Shown here one piece after another: positions 24,711 through 32,385 of a DNA stretch of 64,000 bases. The stretch's first letter is position 1; each line of letters begins with the position of its first letter. Source of the stretch: Streptomyces sp. NRRL S-646 (GTDB lineage Bacteria; Actinomycetota; Actinomycetes; Streptomycetales; Streptomycetaceae). The stretch is from assembly GCF_000720765.1 (NCBI RefSeq), contig NZ_JODC01000011.1, forward strand, positions 186,001-250,000, written 5' to 3'. The notes beneath the pieces are model-generated. The model worked only from the letters and a program-made list of their open reading frames with translations, searched no databases and was not told the DNA's origin. Position numbers and translations under genes: made by a program.

Positions 24711-25265
24711 GGTCCTGGCACCCCCCTAGCTCCGCTCGGACCGCTCGCTCCCGCTCGAGCCGGCCGGTCCTGTGAACCGTGTCCTGCCGTGCCGTGCAGC
24801 TGCCTGTTCGTGTGAGCTCAGTTCTCGTGCGCTCACTCCTGAAGCGCACATTCCGCGTGACCTGTCACCGAAGACTATCGAATGGGTATTCGAAAACGCT
24901 GAGTCTGCGGGCAACACCCCTCGTACGAGTGACCCCGCCCGAGGAATGATCGCCTCCGCCGAGGGGAGATCTTCAGCGGGAGGCGGACCGCTCGGGGAAA
25001 ACGGTCCGAAGGGGATGACCCTGAGAGCTCGGGGCTCCGGGTCAGCACAGGGGAGGACAGGCCCCGGCGCCACACGGCGCCGGGGCCCTCCACACGTCTG
25101 CGGCACATCCTCCCGACCCCCCTCAGGTCATATGCCTCACGCGACAGCCTCGCACGCGAACCGTCCGAGCGCTGCGATTTCGACGCACCGAATCCCGGCG
25201 CCGAAGAGATCGACGACCAGCCCGCAGCACGCCTCAAACCCCCCTGGAACAACGGAAGTTGACGG
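24711..25265. other. Long intergenic region with palindromes and a structured segment
   Basis: No convincing gene in 555 bases. It holds two perfect palindromes, GTGACCTGTCAC (24857-24868) and TCGAAT-GGGT-ATTCGA (24878-24893), an 8-bp-plus self-complementary CTCGTACGAG, and several pairing segments (TCCGCC/GGCGGA, GACCG/CGGTC, GACCC/GGGTC) ending in the perfect hairpin at 25060. Read on the plus strand this looks like a short structured transcript, while the palindromes may be operators for the hydrolase gene. Confidence 0.4.
25060..25087. terminator. Perfect 12-bp hairpin
   Basis: GGCCCCGGCGCC-ACAC-GGCGCCGGGGCC, a perfect stem with a 4-base loop and no U-tract on either side, as usual in Streptomyces. 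It is about 180 bases past the dmdR1 stop and may terminate that transcript, a plus-strand RNA, or both. Confidence 0.75.
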
Positions 25266-25958
25266 TCAGCGCTTGGCGACGAACACATGGGAGGCGACAT
25301 CCGCCTCCAGCTCGGCCGCCTCACCGCCGCTGCCCACCAGCACACCGCCCGCCGACTCCGTGACACTCACCACCGAACCGGGCTGCACACCCGCCCGCCG
25401 CAGCGTGTACATCAGCTGCGCATCCGTCTGGATCGGCTCACCGATACGGCGCACCACGACCGTCTTGCCATCGGCACCCGGGTCGAGGTCCGCCAGCGAC
25501 ACCATGCCCTCGTCCAGGAACGGGTCCGCGCCGTCCTTCTCGCCCAGCTCCTCCAGACCCGGGATCGGGTTGCCGTACGGCGACTCCGTCGGGTGCCGCA
25601 GCAGCTCCAGCACGCGCCGCTCCACCGCCTCGCTCATCACGTGCTCCCAGCGGCACGCCTCCGCATGCACCTGCTCCCACTCCAGGCCGATCACATCGAC
25701 CAGCAGACACTCGGCGAGCCGGTGCTTGCGCATCACGCGCGTCGCCAGCCGACGGCCCTCGTCCGTGAGCTCCAGATGGCGGTCCGTCGCCACGGACACG
25801 AGACCGTCCCGCTCCATCCGCGCCACGGTCTGGCTGACGGTCGGCCCGCTCTGGTCCAGCCGCTCGGCGATCCGGGCGCGCATGGGGACCACACCTTCCT
25901 CCTCCAGCTCGAGGATGGTGCGGAGATACATCTCCGTGGTGTCGATCAGTCCGGACAT
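25266..25958 (-). CDS. dmdR1: DtxR/IdeR-family iron-dependent repressor DmdR1
   Basis: 230 aa, exactly the length I recall for DmdR1. N-terminal winged HTH (residues 5-70, IAERLDQSGPTVSQTVARMERDG), a metal-binding/dimerisation domain with LECLLVD-type, HAEACRWEHVMSE and ERRV segments, and a C-terminal SH3-like domain (about 155-230). Met, Cys, Glu and His side chains expected for metal sites 1 and 2 are present. The ATG at 25958 follows GAGGGG. With Fe(II) such proteins repress siderophore and iron-storage genes. In S. coelicolor an antiparallel gene, adm, overlaps dmdR1; long open frames are also present opposite this gene. Confidence 0.95.
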   Translation of the reverse strand: MSGLIDTTEMYLRTILELEEEGVVPMRARIAERLDQSGPTVSQTVARMERDGLVSVATDRHLELTDEGRRLATRVMRKHRLAECLLVDVIGLEWEQVHAEACRWEHVMSEAVERRVLELLRHPTESPYGNPIPGLEELGEKDGADPFLDEGMVSLADLDPGADGKTVVVRRIGEPIQTDAQLMYTLRRAGVQPGSVVSVTESAGGVLVGSGGEAAELEADVASHVFVAKR

Positions 25959-26057
25959 ACGTGCCCCTCGATGAGTACTGCCGGAAGCACGACAGCTTCC
26001 CGGCGCGTGCGCTGGCCCTGGATTCAATTCTGACGCATACCACCGACAACCGTGCCG

Positions 26058-26076
26058 CGCCGTGGAAACCACGGCG
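26058..26076. promoter_or_regulatory. Perfect inverted repeat between dmdR1 and the SIS gene
   Basis: CGCCGTGG-AAA-CCACGGCG has 8-bp perfect arms and a 3-base spacer, about 100 bases from both divergent start codons. It does not resemble the canonical iron box. It may be an operator for an unidentified regulator or a hairpin near the start of the SIS transcript. Confidence 0.45.
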
Positions 26077-26183
26077 TTACGCCGGGCCGCTCACCCCCCG
26101 TATTGACACGGCACTGGTCCAGACCGCACGGTGATCCGCGACACATCCGCGCCCGGACCCCACACCGCCCCGGAAGGACCCGC

Positions 26184-26939
26184 ATGAGCGACGGCAAACT
26201 GGCCGACCAGTTCTTCGACGCCGCGATCGACCTCCTGCAACGGGTCCGGGACGAGGAGGCACAGTCCATCACCGCGGCCGGCACCCTGCTCGCCGACACC
26301 GTCGCGAACGGCGGACGACTCTTCGCCTTCGGCGCCGGCCACTCCTCCCTCGCCGCCCAGGACGTCGTCTACCGCGCGGGCGGCCTCGCCCTGATGAACC
26401 TGCTCGCCGTACCGGGCGTCGTCGGCGTCGACGTGATGCCGGCCACGCTGGGCTCCGCCCTGGAGCGCGTCGACGGCCTCGCAACCGCCGTCCTCGACTC
26501 CTCGCCGCTCCGCTCCGGGGACACCCTGGTGATCATCTCCCTCTCCGGCCGCAACGCCCTCCCCGTCGAAATGGCCCTGCACGCCCGCACGCTCGGCGTG
26601 AAGGTCATCGGCGTGACCTCAGTGGCGTACGCGACCGAGACCCGGTCCCGGCACACCTCCGGCAGCTACCTGCGCGACCACTGCGACATCGTCCTCGACT
26701 CCAAGATCCCCATCGGCGACGCCACCCTCACCCTCGACACCATCCCGGCCCCCTTCGCCCCGGCATCGACCGTCGTCACCAGCGCAATCCTGCAGGCAGT
26801 CATGGCCACAGCAGCGGGCACACTCGCCGAGCGCGGCATCGAACCACCCCTACTGCGCTCCGGGAACGTGGACGGCGGCCACGAGTGGAACGCCCGGGTG
26901 ATGGAGGAGTACGGGGACCGGATCTTCTACCAGCAGTAG
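26184..26939 (+). CDS. SIS-domain sugar isomerase/phosphosugar-binding protein
   Basis: 251-aa SIS fold protein. Residues 35-230 contain LFAFGAGHSSLAAQDVVYRAGG and the phosphosugar-binding serines in IISLSGRN; the C-terminus reads SGNVDGGHEWN. It is related to the GmhA/MurQ/AgaS group and probably binds or isomerises an amino-sugar phosphate. ATG 26184 has a GGAAGGA site 5 bases upstream. Divergent from dmdR1, convergent with the PAS protein, a gene order I recall from S. coelicolor. The exact substrate is unknown. Confidence 0.87.
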   Translation: MSDGKLADQFFDAAIDLLQRVRDEEAQSITAAGTLLADTVANGGRLFAFGAGHSSLAAQDVVYRAGGLALMNLLAVPGVVGVDVMPATLGSALERVDGLATAVLDSSPLRSGDTLVIISLSGRNALPVEMALHARTLGVKVIGVTSVAYATETRSRHTSGSYLRDHCDIVLDSKIPIGDATLTLDTIPAPFAPASTVVTSAILQAVMATAAGTLAERGIEPPLLRSGNVDGGHEWNARVMEEYGDRIFYQQ

Positions 26940-26945
26940 GAACCG

Positions 26946-26980
26946 GCGCAGCCTGCGGGCTTCGTGCCGCCGGGCTGCGC
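26946..26980. terminator. Bidirectional hairpin between convergent genes
   Basis: GCGCAGCC and GGCTGCGC form a perfect 8-bp stem around a GC-rich loop that can also pair. It separates the SIS gene from the PAS/GAF gene and reaches to the latter's stop codon. Confidence 0.55.
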
Positions 26981-28383
26981 TACCGCCCCACCACCTTCGC
27001 CAAATCCAACGCCGCAGCAATCCGAACAGCGACATCCTCCGCGTACACCGCATCCACCCGCTCGAACTGACTCCGCCCACTGCCCCGCAGAAACGTCACG
27101 ACCCCGAGCGTCCGCCCCCGACTCCGCAGCACCGCACACAACGCGTGCACCGCATCCTCCGGCCACTGCCGAGCCAGCGCCCACTCCCGCGCCTTCTCCG
27201 CCGCCACCGCACCCACGCTCGCCCGCACGGACCCCGTCCGCTCCACGCACTGCAACGCCGGATGCCCCTGCCCGTACCGCACCGGCAACCCCGCCTGCCC
27301 GGTCAGCAGACTCGGCCCCGGCGCCCCGGACGGCGTCGCAGCGACCCGCACCAGCCGTACGGGCCCCTCCGCCGCCCCGTCCGCCACCGCACCGCCCGCC
27401 ACCCGGTCGATCAGCGCATGGTCGGCGAACCCGGCGAGCGCGAAGTCAAGATGGACGGTCGCCGCCTCACCCGGGTCCTCGCACTCCGCGGCCGCCCGGG
27501 CCGCCCGGTGCAGCTGATTGGTCCGGAACCGCAGCAGCGCCGCCTCCTGCTCGCCCTGCTTGCCCTCCGTCACGTCCTGGAAGAGCCACGCGACACCCAA
27601 CGGCACCGGCTCCTCCGCGAGCGGCGACGCCAGCCGTACGAAGCCGCAGCGCCAGCACCGCCGCTGATCGCCCTCCGGCGTCCGCACACTCACCCAGATC
27701 TCGGCCGGCGCCGGCGGCGCACCCTCCGCCAGCACATGCGTGAGCGCGCTCTCCAGCTCCTCCACACCCTGGGCGAGCAACTCCCCCAGCGGCCGCCCCA
27801 ACGCCGACGTACGCCCGATGCCCAGCGCACGCGCCGCATGCGCATTCACCACGGCGGGCCGCAGATCGGCATCGACCAGCACGACACCCCAGCTCGCGTC
27901 CTCGAACAACGCCTCGCTCAGCGCGATCGACCGCTCCAGATCGATCTGCGCATGCACCTCACTGAAGGCGCAGTACACACCCGCGGGCTTCCCGTCGGGC
28001 CCCCGCACCGCCGCGGACTGCGTCCGCACCAGCACCCGCCCGCCGTCCTTCGTCAGCAGCGCGAACTCGTGCACCTGCCGCCCAGGAGCCTCCATGGCGG
28101 ACATCAGCCGCCCTTCGACCTCCTCGGCATCCGCAGGACGCACGGCCCACCCCGCGAACCCGTGCCGCCCCACCGCCTCGGCCGCGGTCCACCCGAGAAT
28201 CCGCTCGGCCTCACGATTCCAATGGGTTACGACCCCGCCCGCGTCGAAGGCACACAGCGCCGCATCCATGCCGTCGAGCAGCGCGGCCAGCAGATCGGAG
28301 CCGTCAGGGCCCACCGCACCGGCCCGCTCGGGCTCATCAGGCCCCAGCTCGTCGGTGGTCCCACTACGCCGGGAAGCACTCAC
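26980..28383 (-). CDS. PAS-PAS-GAF sensor-type protein without an output domain
   Basis: 467 aa. Two PAS domains (about residues 30-150, AALCAFDAGGVVTHWNREAERILGW; and 160-275, GVVLVDADLRPAVVNAHAAR) are followed by a GAF-like domain (about 290-460). There is no histidine kinase, GGDEF or PP2C catalytic module, although relatives often carry a PP2C phosphatase. It may act as a stand-alone sensor or partner of another protein. Start at GTG 28383, with a purine-rich site (GGGGG) upstream. Monocistronic. Confidence 0.82.
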   Translation of the reverse strand: MSASRRSGTTDELGPDEPERAGAVGPDGSDLLAALLDGMDAALCAFDAGGVVTHWNREAERILGWTAAEAVGRHGFAGWAVRPADAEEVEGRLMSAMEAPGRQVHEFALLTKDGGRVLVRTQSAAVRGPDGKPAGVYCAFSEVHAQIDLERSIALSEALFEDASWGVVLVDADLRPAVVNAHAARALGIGRTSALGRPLGELLAQGVEELESALTHVLAEGAPPAPAEIWVSVRTPEGDQRRCWRCGFVRLASPLAEEPVPLGVAWLFQDVTEGKQGEQEAALLRFRTNQLHRAARAAAECEDPGEAATVHLDFALAGFADHALIDRVAGGAVADGAAEGPVRLVRVAATPSGAPGPSLLTGQAGLPVRYGQGHPALQCVERTGSVRASVGAVAAEKAREWALARQWPEDAVHALCAVLRSRGRTLGVVTFLRGSGRSQFERVDAVYAEDVAVRIAAALDLAKVVGR

Positions 28384-28530
28384 CTGGACCCCCTGCCAAG
28401 CTGCGTCCGCACGTACGGCGCGTCGGTTCGCTCACTCGCAATCATCTAACTGGAACGTGACGCAGCACACACCGAGTTCCCCAAGATTGAAGGAATCGTT
28501 GTAAGCCACCTCCACCCCCCACGATCACCC

Positions 28531-29346
28531 CTACCCCAGCCGAAGATCAACCCAAAGATCGCTTTCCCCGTCGAGCACATACCGCTCGGCCTCGACGAAC
28601 CCGCATTTCTCGGCAAACCGCAGCCCGTCGCCATTGGCCGCCAACACGCACGTCTCGACACCCTTGGCACCCAGCACGCGCGCGTACGCGAGCCCCCGCT
28701 CATACAGCGCGGCCCCGAACCCCCGCCGCCGGTATTCGGGCAGCACGCGCGCGATGACCGTCGCCACCGCCTCCTCCCCCTGCGGTGGCCGCACGGTGGA
28801 GCAGCCGACCAGCCGGTCCCCCAGGTACGCGTTCTCCAGCCGATAACGCCCCAGCCGCTCCCGCGCCTCGTCGAGGGACATGGCAGCGGGCGGCACGATC
28901 GCGTTGTGGACGTACTGCCACTCCCGCAGCATGTTCTCCCCGTGCACGGCCTCGATCCGCAGGCTCCTGTGCCGCGCGTACACCTCGATCTCGATCTTCA
29001 TACGAGGATCGGACAACCCGCACACCATCATCGTCGCCGCAGGCCGCACCTCCCCGAACACCTTCCGCAGCACCGGCCAGCACGGCTCGAAGTCCTCCCG
29101 CTCAGGCAGCAGATACCGCACCCGGACGACATCGGAGAACCCGCACCCGGCCTCCGCGAGCGCCGCCCCTATGTTCCGCAGACACTGCTCCGCCTGCTCG
29201 ACCACGTCGTCGGAGATCGTCATGGTGGCGTAGTCGAACCCGGTGGTCCCCGAGACGTGCACCCAGTCCCCGTCGACCACGGCCCGTGCGTAACCGATCT
29301 GCTCCTCGAAGGTCGATCCACTGAGAATCGCGCGTCGCTCCGTCAT
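28531..29346 (-). CDS. RidA-family domain fused to a GNAT acetyltransferase
   Basis: 271 aa, two complete domains. Residues about 1-128 are RidA/YjgF-like (VHVSGTTGFDYATMTIS, EQCLRNIGAALAEAGCGFSD, PRMKIEIEVYARH). In canonical RidA the Arg that binds the imine carboxylate precedes the KIEIEA strand; here that position is Gly (CGLSDPRMKIEIE), so deaminase activity is doubtful. Residues about 140-271 are a GNAT fold with VIARVLPEYRRRGFGAALYERG (acetyl-CoA loop R-x2-G-x-G/A). The fusion suggests a small metabolite is bound by one half and acetylated by the other. I see no frameshift or internal start. Confidence 0.86.
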   Translation of the reverse strand: MTERRAILSGSTFEEQIGYARAVVDGDWVHVSGTTGFDYATMTISDDVVEQAEQCLRNIGAALAEAGCGFSDVVRVRYLLPEREDFEPCWPVLRKVFGEVRPAATMMVCGLSDPRMKIEIEVYARHRSLRIEAVHGENMLREWQYVHNAIVPPAAMSLDEARERLGRYRLENAYLGDRLVGCSTVRPPQGEEAVATVIARVLPEYRRRGFGAALYERGLAYARVLGAKGVETCVLAANGDGLRFAEKCGFVEAERYVLDGESDLWVDLRLG

Positions 29347-29387
29347 GGTCGAAAAGCTAGGTCACCGGCCCGCATCAAAAAAAGTGG

Positions 29388-29416
29388 TTGATCGTGCGCC
29401 GACCGGTTCTTAGGGT
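29388..29416 (+). promoter_or_regulatory. Vegetative-type promoter for a short transcript
   Basis: TTGATC (29388-29393) and TAGGGT (29411-29416) are separated by 17 bases, an excellent fit to the Streptomyces housekeeping promoter pattern TTGAC-N17-TAGGGT. It points away from the RidA-GNAT gene and into the region with the 12-codon ORF and hairpins. Confidence 0.6.
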
Positions 29417-29422
29417 GTGGCT

Positions 29423-29638
29423 TACACGAGAAGGGAGGTGGTTCGGCAGATGTATGAATACCGGACGCGTGAGGTGACTGCGGGCTAGCGGCTCGCCACC
29501 ACACCGAGTGCGGTGCCGGACCGGCACGGGAGAGAACCGTGCAGCCGGCCCAATCCCAAGCAGTCACCCGACCCGCGAGCTCGCCGGTACGTCCGGCCGG
29601 CTCCTCCGCCGAGGCGGAGGAACCAGAGCTCGCGGGTC
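29423..29638 (+). ncRNA. Candidate structured RNA containing a 12-codon ORF
   Basis: Downstream of a good promoter the sequence can fold into a nested structure. GGTGACTGC (29473-29481) pairs perfectly with GCAGTCACC (29560-29568); inside it GGGC (29482) pairs with GCCC (29548) and CGGCT (29489) with AGCCG (29543). Within that lie hairpins CACCG-AGTG-CGGTG (29502-29515) and GCACGG-N7-CCGTGC (29524-29542), the latter competing with a GTGCC/GGCAC pairing. A second large stem, GACCCGCGAGCTC (29570) with GAGCTCGCGGGTC (29626), encloses TCCTCCGCC/GGCGGAGGA and may be the terminator. No known RNA class was recognised. Inference from sequence only. Confidence 0.5.
29450..29488 (+). CDS. 12-codon ORF (leader-peptide-like)
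   Basis: ATG followed by codons for MYEYRTREVTAG and a TAG stop. GGGAGGTGG, a near-perfect ribosome-binding site, lies 8 bases upstream, so translation is likely. The stop codon falls in the unpaired bulge between two stems of the candidate structured RNA, so translating ribosomes would open the outer stem. It could be a regulatory leader peptide or a microprotein; nothing downstream on the plus strand is an obvious target before the convergent citrate synthase gene. Confidence 0.45.
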   Translation: MYEYRTREVTAG

Positions 29639-29659
29639 GTCTGCGTTCTGCGCCGGGCC

Positions 29660-30760
29660 TCAGTGGGCGATGCCGTCGTACCCCTCGATCTCCGAAGGAC
29701 GCCGCACACCCGGCCCCACATACCGCGCGGACGGCCGCACCAGCCGGCCCGTCCGCTTCTGCTCCAGAATGTGCGCCGACCAGCCCGCCGTGCGGGCGCA
29801 GGTGAACATCGACGTGAACATATGGGCCGGCACCTCGGCGAAGTCGAGCATGATCGCCGCCCAGAACTCGACGTTCGTGGCCAGGACACGATCCGGACGC
29901 CGAGCGTGCAGCTCCTCCAGCGCCGCCTTCTCCAGCGCCTCGGCCACCTCGAACCGCGGAGCGCCCAGCTCACGGGCCGTACGGCGCAGCACGCGCGCGC
30001 GTGGGTCCTCGGCGCGGTACACGCGGTGCCCGAAGCCCATGAGCCGCTCGCCCTTGTCGAGGGTCCGCTTGACGTACGCCTCCGCGTCCCCGGTCCGCTC
30101 GATCTCCTCGATCATGCCGAGGACACGGGAGGGCGCGCCGCCGTGCAGGGGACCGGACATCGCTCCTACGGCGCCGGAGAGCGCCGCGGCGACATCCGCC
30201 CCGGTGGAGGCGATGACGCGGGCCGTGAAGGTGGACGCGTTCATGCCGTGCTCGGCGGCGGAGGTCCAGTAGGCGTCGACGGCGGCGACATGCTTGGGGT
30301 CGGGCTCGCCCCGCCAGCGGATCATGAAGCGTTCGGTGATCGAGTGGGCCTTGTCGATCTCACGCTGCGGAACCATCGGCCGGCCCTGGCCGCGGGCCGA
30401 CTGGGCGACGTAGGAGAGGGCCATGACGGCGGCTCGGGCGAGGTCCGCGCGGGCCTGCTCGGCGTCGATGTCGAGGAGAGGCCTGAGACCCCAGACGGGT
30501 GCCAGCATGGCCAGCGCCGACTGGACGTCCACCCGGATGTCGCCGGAGTGCACGGGGATCGGGAACGGCTCGGCGGGCGGCAGACCGGGGTTGAAGGCGC
30601 CGTCGACGAGCAGCCCCCAGACGTTCCCGAAGGAGACGTGACCGACCAGGTCCTCGATGTCGACGCCCCGATAACGGAGGGCGCCGCCCTCCTTGTCCGG
30701 TTCGGCGATCTCCGTCTCGAACGCGACGACTCCCTCGAGTCCGGGTACGAAGTCGGACAT
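29660..30760 (-). CDS. Citrate synthase family protein
   Basis: 366-aa citrate/2-methylcitrate synthase homologue, shorter than the approximately 430-aa main TCA enzyme. Active-site segments are [13 protein letters not shown] (catalytic His), [11 protein letters not shown] (second His) and [16 protein letters not shown] (Arg and His pocket); the catalytic Asp lies in the [10 protein letters not shown] region or near it. I chose ATG 30760 with AGGAG 8 bases upstream over a Met five codons earlier. It is divergent from pdxH across a promoter rich in GAGTGCC half-sites. It may be an alternative citrate synthase for particular growth conditions. Confidence 0.92.
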   Translation of the reverse strand: MSDFVPGLEGVVAFETEIAEPDKEGGALRYRGVDIEDLVGHVSFGNVWGLLVDGAFNPGLPPAEPFPIPVHSGDIRVDVQSALAMLAPVWGLRPLLDIDAEQARADLARAAVMALSYVAQSARGQGRPMVPQREIDKAHSITERFMIRWRGEPDPKHVAAVDAYWTSAAEHGMNASTFTARVIASTGADVAAALSGAVGAMSGPLHGGAPSRVLGMIEEIERTGDAEAYVKRTLDKGERLMGFGHRVYRAEDPRARVLRRTARELGAPRFEVAEALEKAALEELHARRPDRVLATNVEFWAAIMLDFAEVPAHMFTSMFTCARTAGWSAHILEQKRTGRLVRPSARYVGPGVRRPSEIEGYDGIAH

Positions 30761-30925
30761 CAGGCGGCTCCTCATGATGTGTACGACAGATGTGTACGGC
30801 AGAAAAACGGCGGCTCGGCCGTTGGATCCCCGGTCGCTTTGTGCGACTCGTGGTCCTGGGTGGCCACCCTGGTGATGCCCCGTTCGGCTGGTCGCTCAAC
30901 CAGAACGCACCTGCACGATATCCCC

Positions 30926-31019
30926 GAGTGCCACTCTTGGGGAGGCTTCGTGGCACTCAGTGCCGCAGGCACTCGGCTCCGCGACGAGTGCCCATGCCGA
31001 AATCATGACGGACGTCATG
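30926..31019. promoter_or_regulatory. Array of GAGTGCC half-sites plus a CATGACG palindrome between citrate synthase and pdxH
   Basis: GAGTGCCAC (30926) and GTGGCACTC (30950) are perfect complements; AGTGCC (30959), GGCACTCG (30968) and GAGTGCC (30986) follow, giving five half-sites in 67 bases. CATGACG-GA-CGTCATG (31004-31019) is a separate perfect palindrome 36 bases before the pdxH start. The clustering suggests cooperative binding of one regulator to the shared divergent promoter. Confidence 0.55.
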
Positions 31020-31054
31020 CCGAACGGCACCTGCACATACGGCAGGATGACGGG

Positions 31055-31723
31055 GTGACCGACCGAGACGCCGTCCCCCTCGATCCCGCCTCGATGCGCA
31101 AGCAGTACCGGGCCGAGGGCCTCGCCGAGTCCGATCTGGCCGCCACTCCGGTGGCGCAGTTCGCGCGCTGGTTCCAGCAGGCCGCGATGGAGGCCCACCT
31201 CTTCGAGCCGAACGCCGTGGTCGTCTCCACGGCGAACGCCGAAGGCCACCCCAGCTCACGCACCGTACTGCTGAAGCACTTCGACGAGCAGGGCTTCGTC
31301 TTCTACACCAACTACGACTCCCGCAAGGCCCGCGACCTCGCCGAGAACCCGTACGTCTCGCTCCTGTTCCCCTGGCATCCGATGGCCCGCCAGGTCATCG
31401 TCACGGGCATCGCCCGCCGCACCGGCCGTGACGAGACCGCCGCCTACTTCCGCACCCGCCCGCACGGTTCGCAGCTCGGTGCCTGGGCCAGCGCCCAGTC
31501 GAGCGTGATTTCCACCCGCGCCGACCTGGACGCCTCGTACGCCGAACTGGCCGCCCGCTACCCGGAGGGTGAGCAGGTCCCGGTCCCGCCGAACTGGGGC
31601 GGTTTCCGGATCGCCCCGCAGGCGGTGGAGTTCTGGCAGGGCCGTGAGAACCGGCTGCACGACCGGTTGCGGTATGTGGCTGAGGCGGACGGGGGATGGC
31701 GGGTGGAGCGGCTCAGCCCTTGA
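31055..31723 (+). CDS. pdxH: Pyridoxamine 5'-phosphate oxidase
   Basis: 222-aa FMN enzyme that oxidises PNP or PMP to pyridoxal 5'-phosphate, the active vitamin B6. Conserved FMN/substrate segments are [30 protein letters not shown], seen from residue 62 on, [17 protein letters not shown], and the C-terminal [14 protein letters not shown] with the substrate-binding Arg. The GTG at 31055 is preceded by GGCAGGA. Length matches E. coli PdxH (218). Supplies PLP to enzymes such as SerC at 51 kb. Divergent from the citrate synthase gene. Confidence 0.96.
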   Translation: MTDRDAVPLDPASMRKQYRAEGLAESDLAATPVAQFARWFQQAAMEAHLFEPNAVVVSTANAEGHPSSRTVLLKHFDEQGFVFYTNYDSRKARDLAENPYVSLLFPWHPMARQVIVTGIARRTGRDETAAYFRTRPHGSQLGAWASAQSSVISTRADLDASYAELAARYPEGEQVPVPPNWGGFRIAPQAVEFWQGRENRLHDRLRYVAEADGGWRVERLSP

Positions 31724-31761
31724 TGATCAGCCCCTGAGCATCAGCGCCTGATGCCCCCGGC

Positions 31762-32385
31762 TCAGTCCGTGAGCACTTGGTCGAGGATCTCCGCCCACTG
31801 CGCCACAACCCCTTCCCGCCGCCCCCCGTCATCCGTCAGCAGGTTGGCGAGGCCCAGGCCTCGGGCCATGTCCAGGAGGCCCTGGACCGTTTCCCGGACG
31901 CCCGGGCGGGATTCGTCGGCGGCGAGGAGGTCCACGGCGATGCGGTGGGTTTCGCGGCCGACGCGGGCCTCCAGTTCTGTGACGCGGGGGCGGAGCTGTT
32001 CCTCGTTGGAGGCGGCGACCCACAGATGCAGGGCCGCCCGGAAAAGCGGACCGGTGTAGAGGTCGACGAGGGCCGACACGACCGCCCTTCGGTCGCCTGC
32101 CGCGCCCTGCGGGAACAGGGCGCGGAGGGCCGTCGAGCGTTCTTCTGCGACGTATTCGACTGCTGCCGTGAAGAGGTCCTCGCGGGTGGGGAAGTGGTGC
32201 TGGGCTGCGCCTCGGGAGACGCCGGCGCGTTCGGCGACGACGGAGACCGTGGAGCCCGCCCAGCCGTGTTCGGCGAGGCAGGCCACGGCGGCTTCCAGGA
32301 GGCGCTGCCGGGTGGCTCGGCTGCGGTCCTGTTTGGGCACGCGGTCGGCGCGGTCGACGCTGTTGTCGGTGGTCACAGCACCCAT
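31762..32385 (-). CDS. TetR-family transcriptional regulator
   Basis: 207 aa. The N-terminal HTH (residues 20-70) reads TRQRLLEAAVACLAEHGWAGSTVSVVAERAGVSRGAAQHHFPTREDL in part; the C-terminal ligand-binding domain is all-helical. It is the last gene of the eight-gene operon starting at 41861, overlapping the enoyl-CoA hydratase gene by 13 bases. The likely role is repression of this operon through the GCAAGC-GT-GCTTGC palindrome at 41893, released by an acyl-CoA or the free acid. Autoregulation follows from gene position. Confidence 0.92.
   Translation of the reverse strand: MGAVTTDNSVDRADRVPKQDRSRATRQRLLEAAVACLAEHGWAGSTVSVVAERAGVSRGAAQHHFPTREDLFTAAVEYVAEERSTALRALFPQGAAGDRRAVVSALVDLYTGPLFRAALHLWVAASNEEQLRPRVTELEARVGRETHRIAVDLLAADESRPGVRETVQGLLDMARGLGLANLLTDDGGRREGVVAQWAEILDQVLTD

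Noticed and set aside
24726..25106. 126-codon minus-strand frame upstream of the alpha/beta hydrolase
   Set aside because: Low-complexity composition with no start signal, crosses the perfect hairpin at 25060 and both palindromes; I see no protein family.
24772..25974. 400-codon plus-strand frame spanning the hydrolase/dmdR1 gap and dmdR1
   Set aside because: Starts in non-coding DNA, crosses a perfect hairpin and lies antisense to dmdR1; not called as a gene, although its dmdR1 part is discussed in relation to adm.
26980..28449. 434-codon plus-strand frame opposite the PAS/GAF protein
   Set aside because: Arg/Pro/His-rich composition and complete overlap with a clear gene mark a shadow frame.
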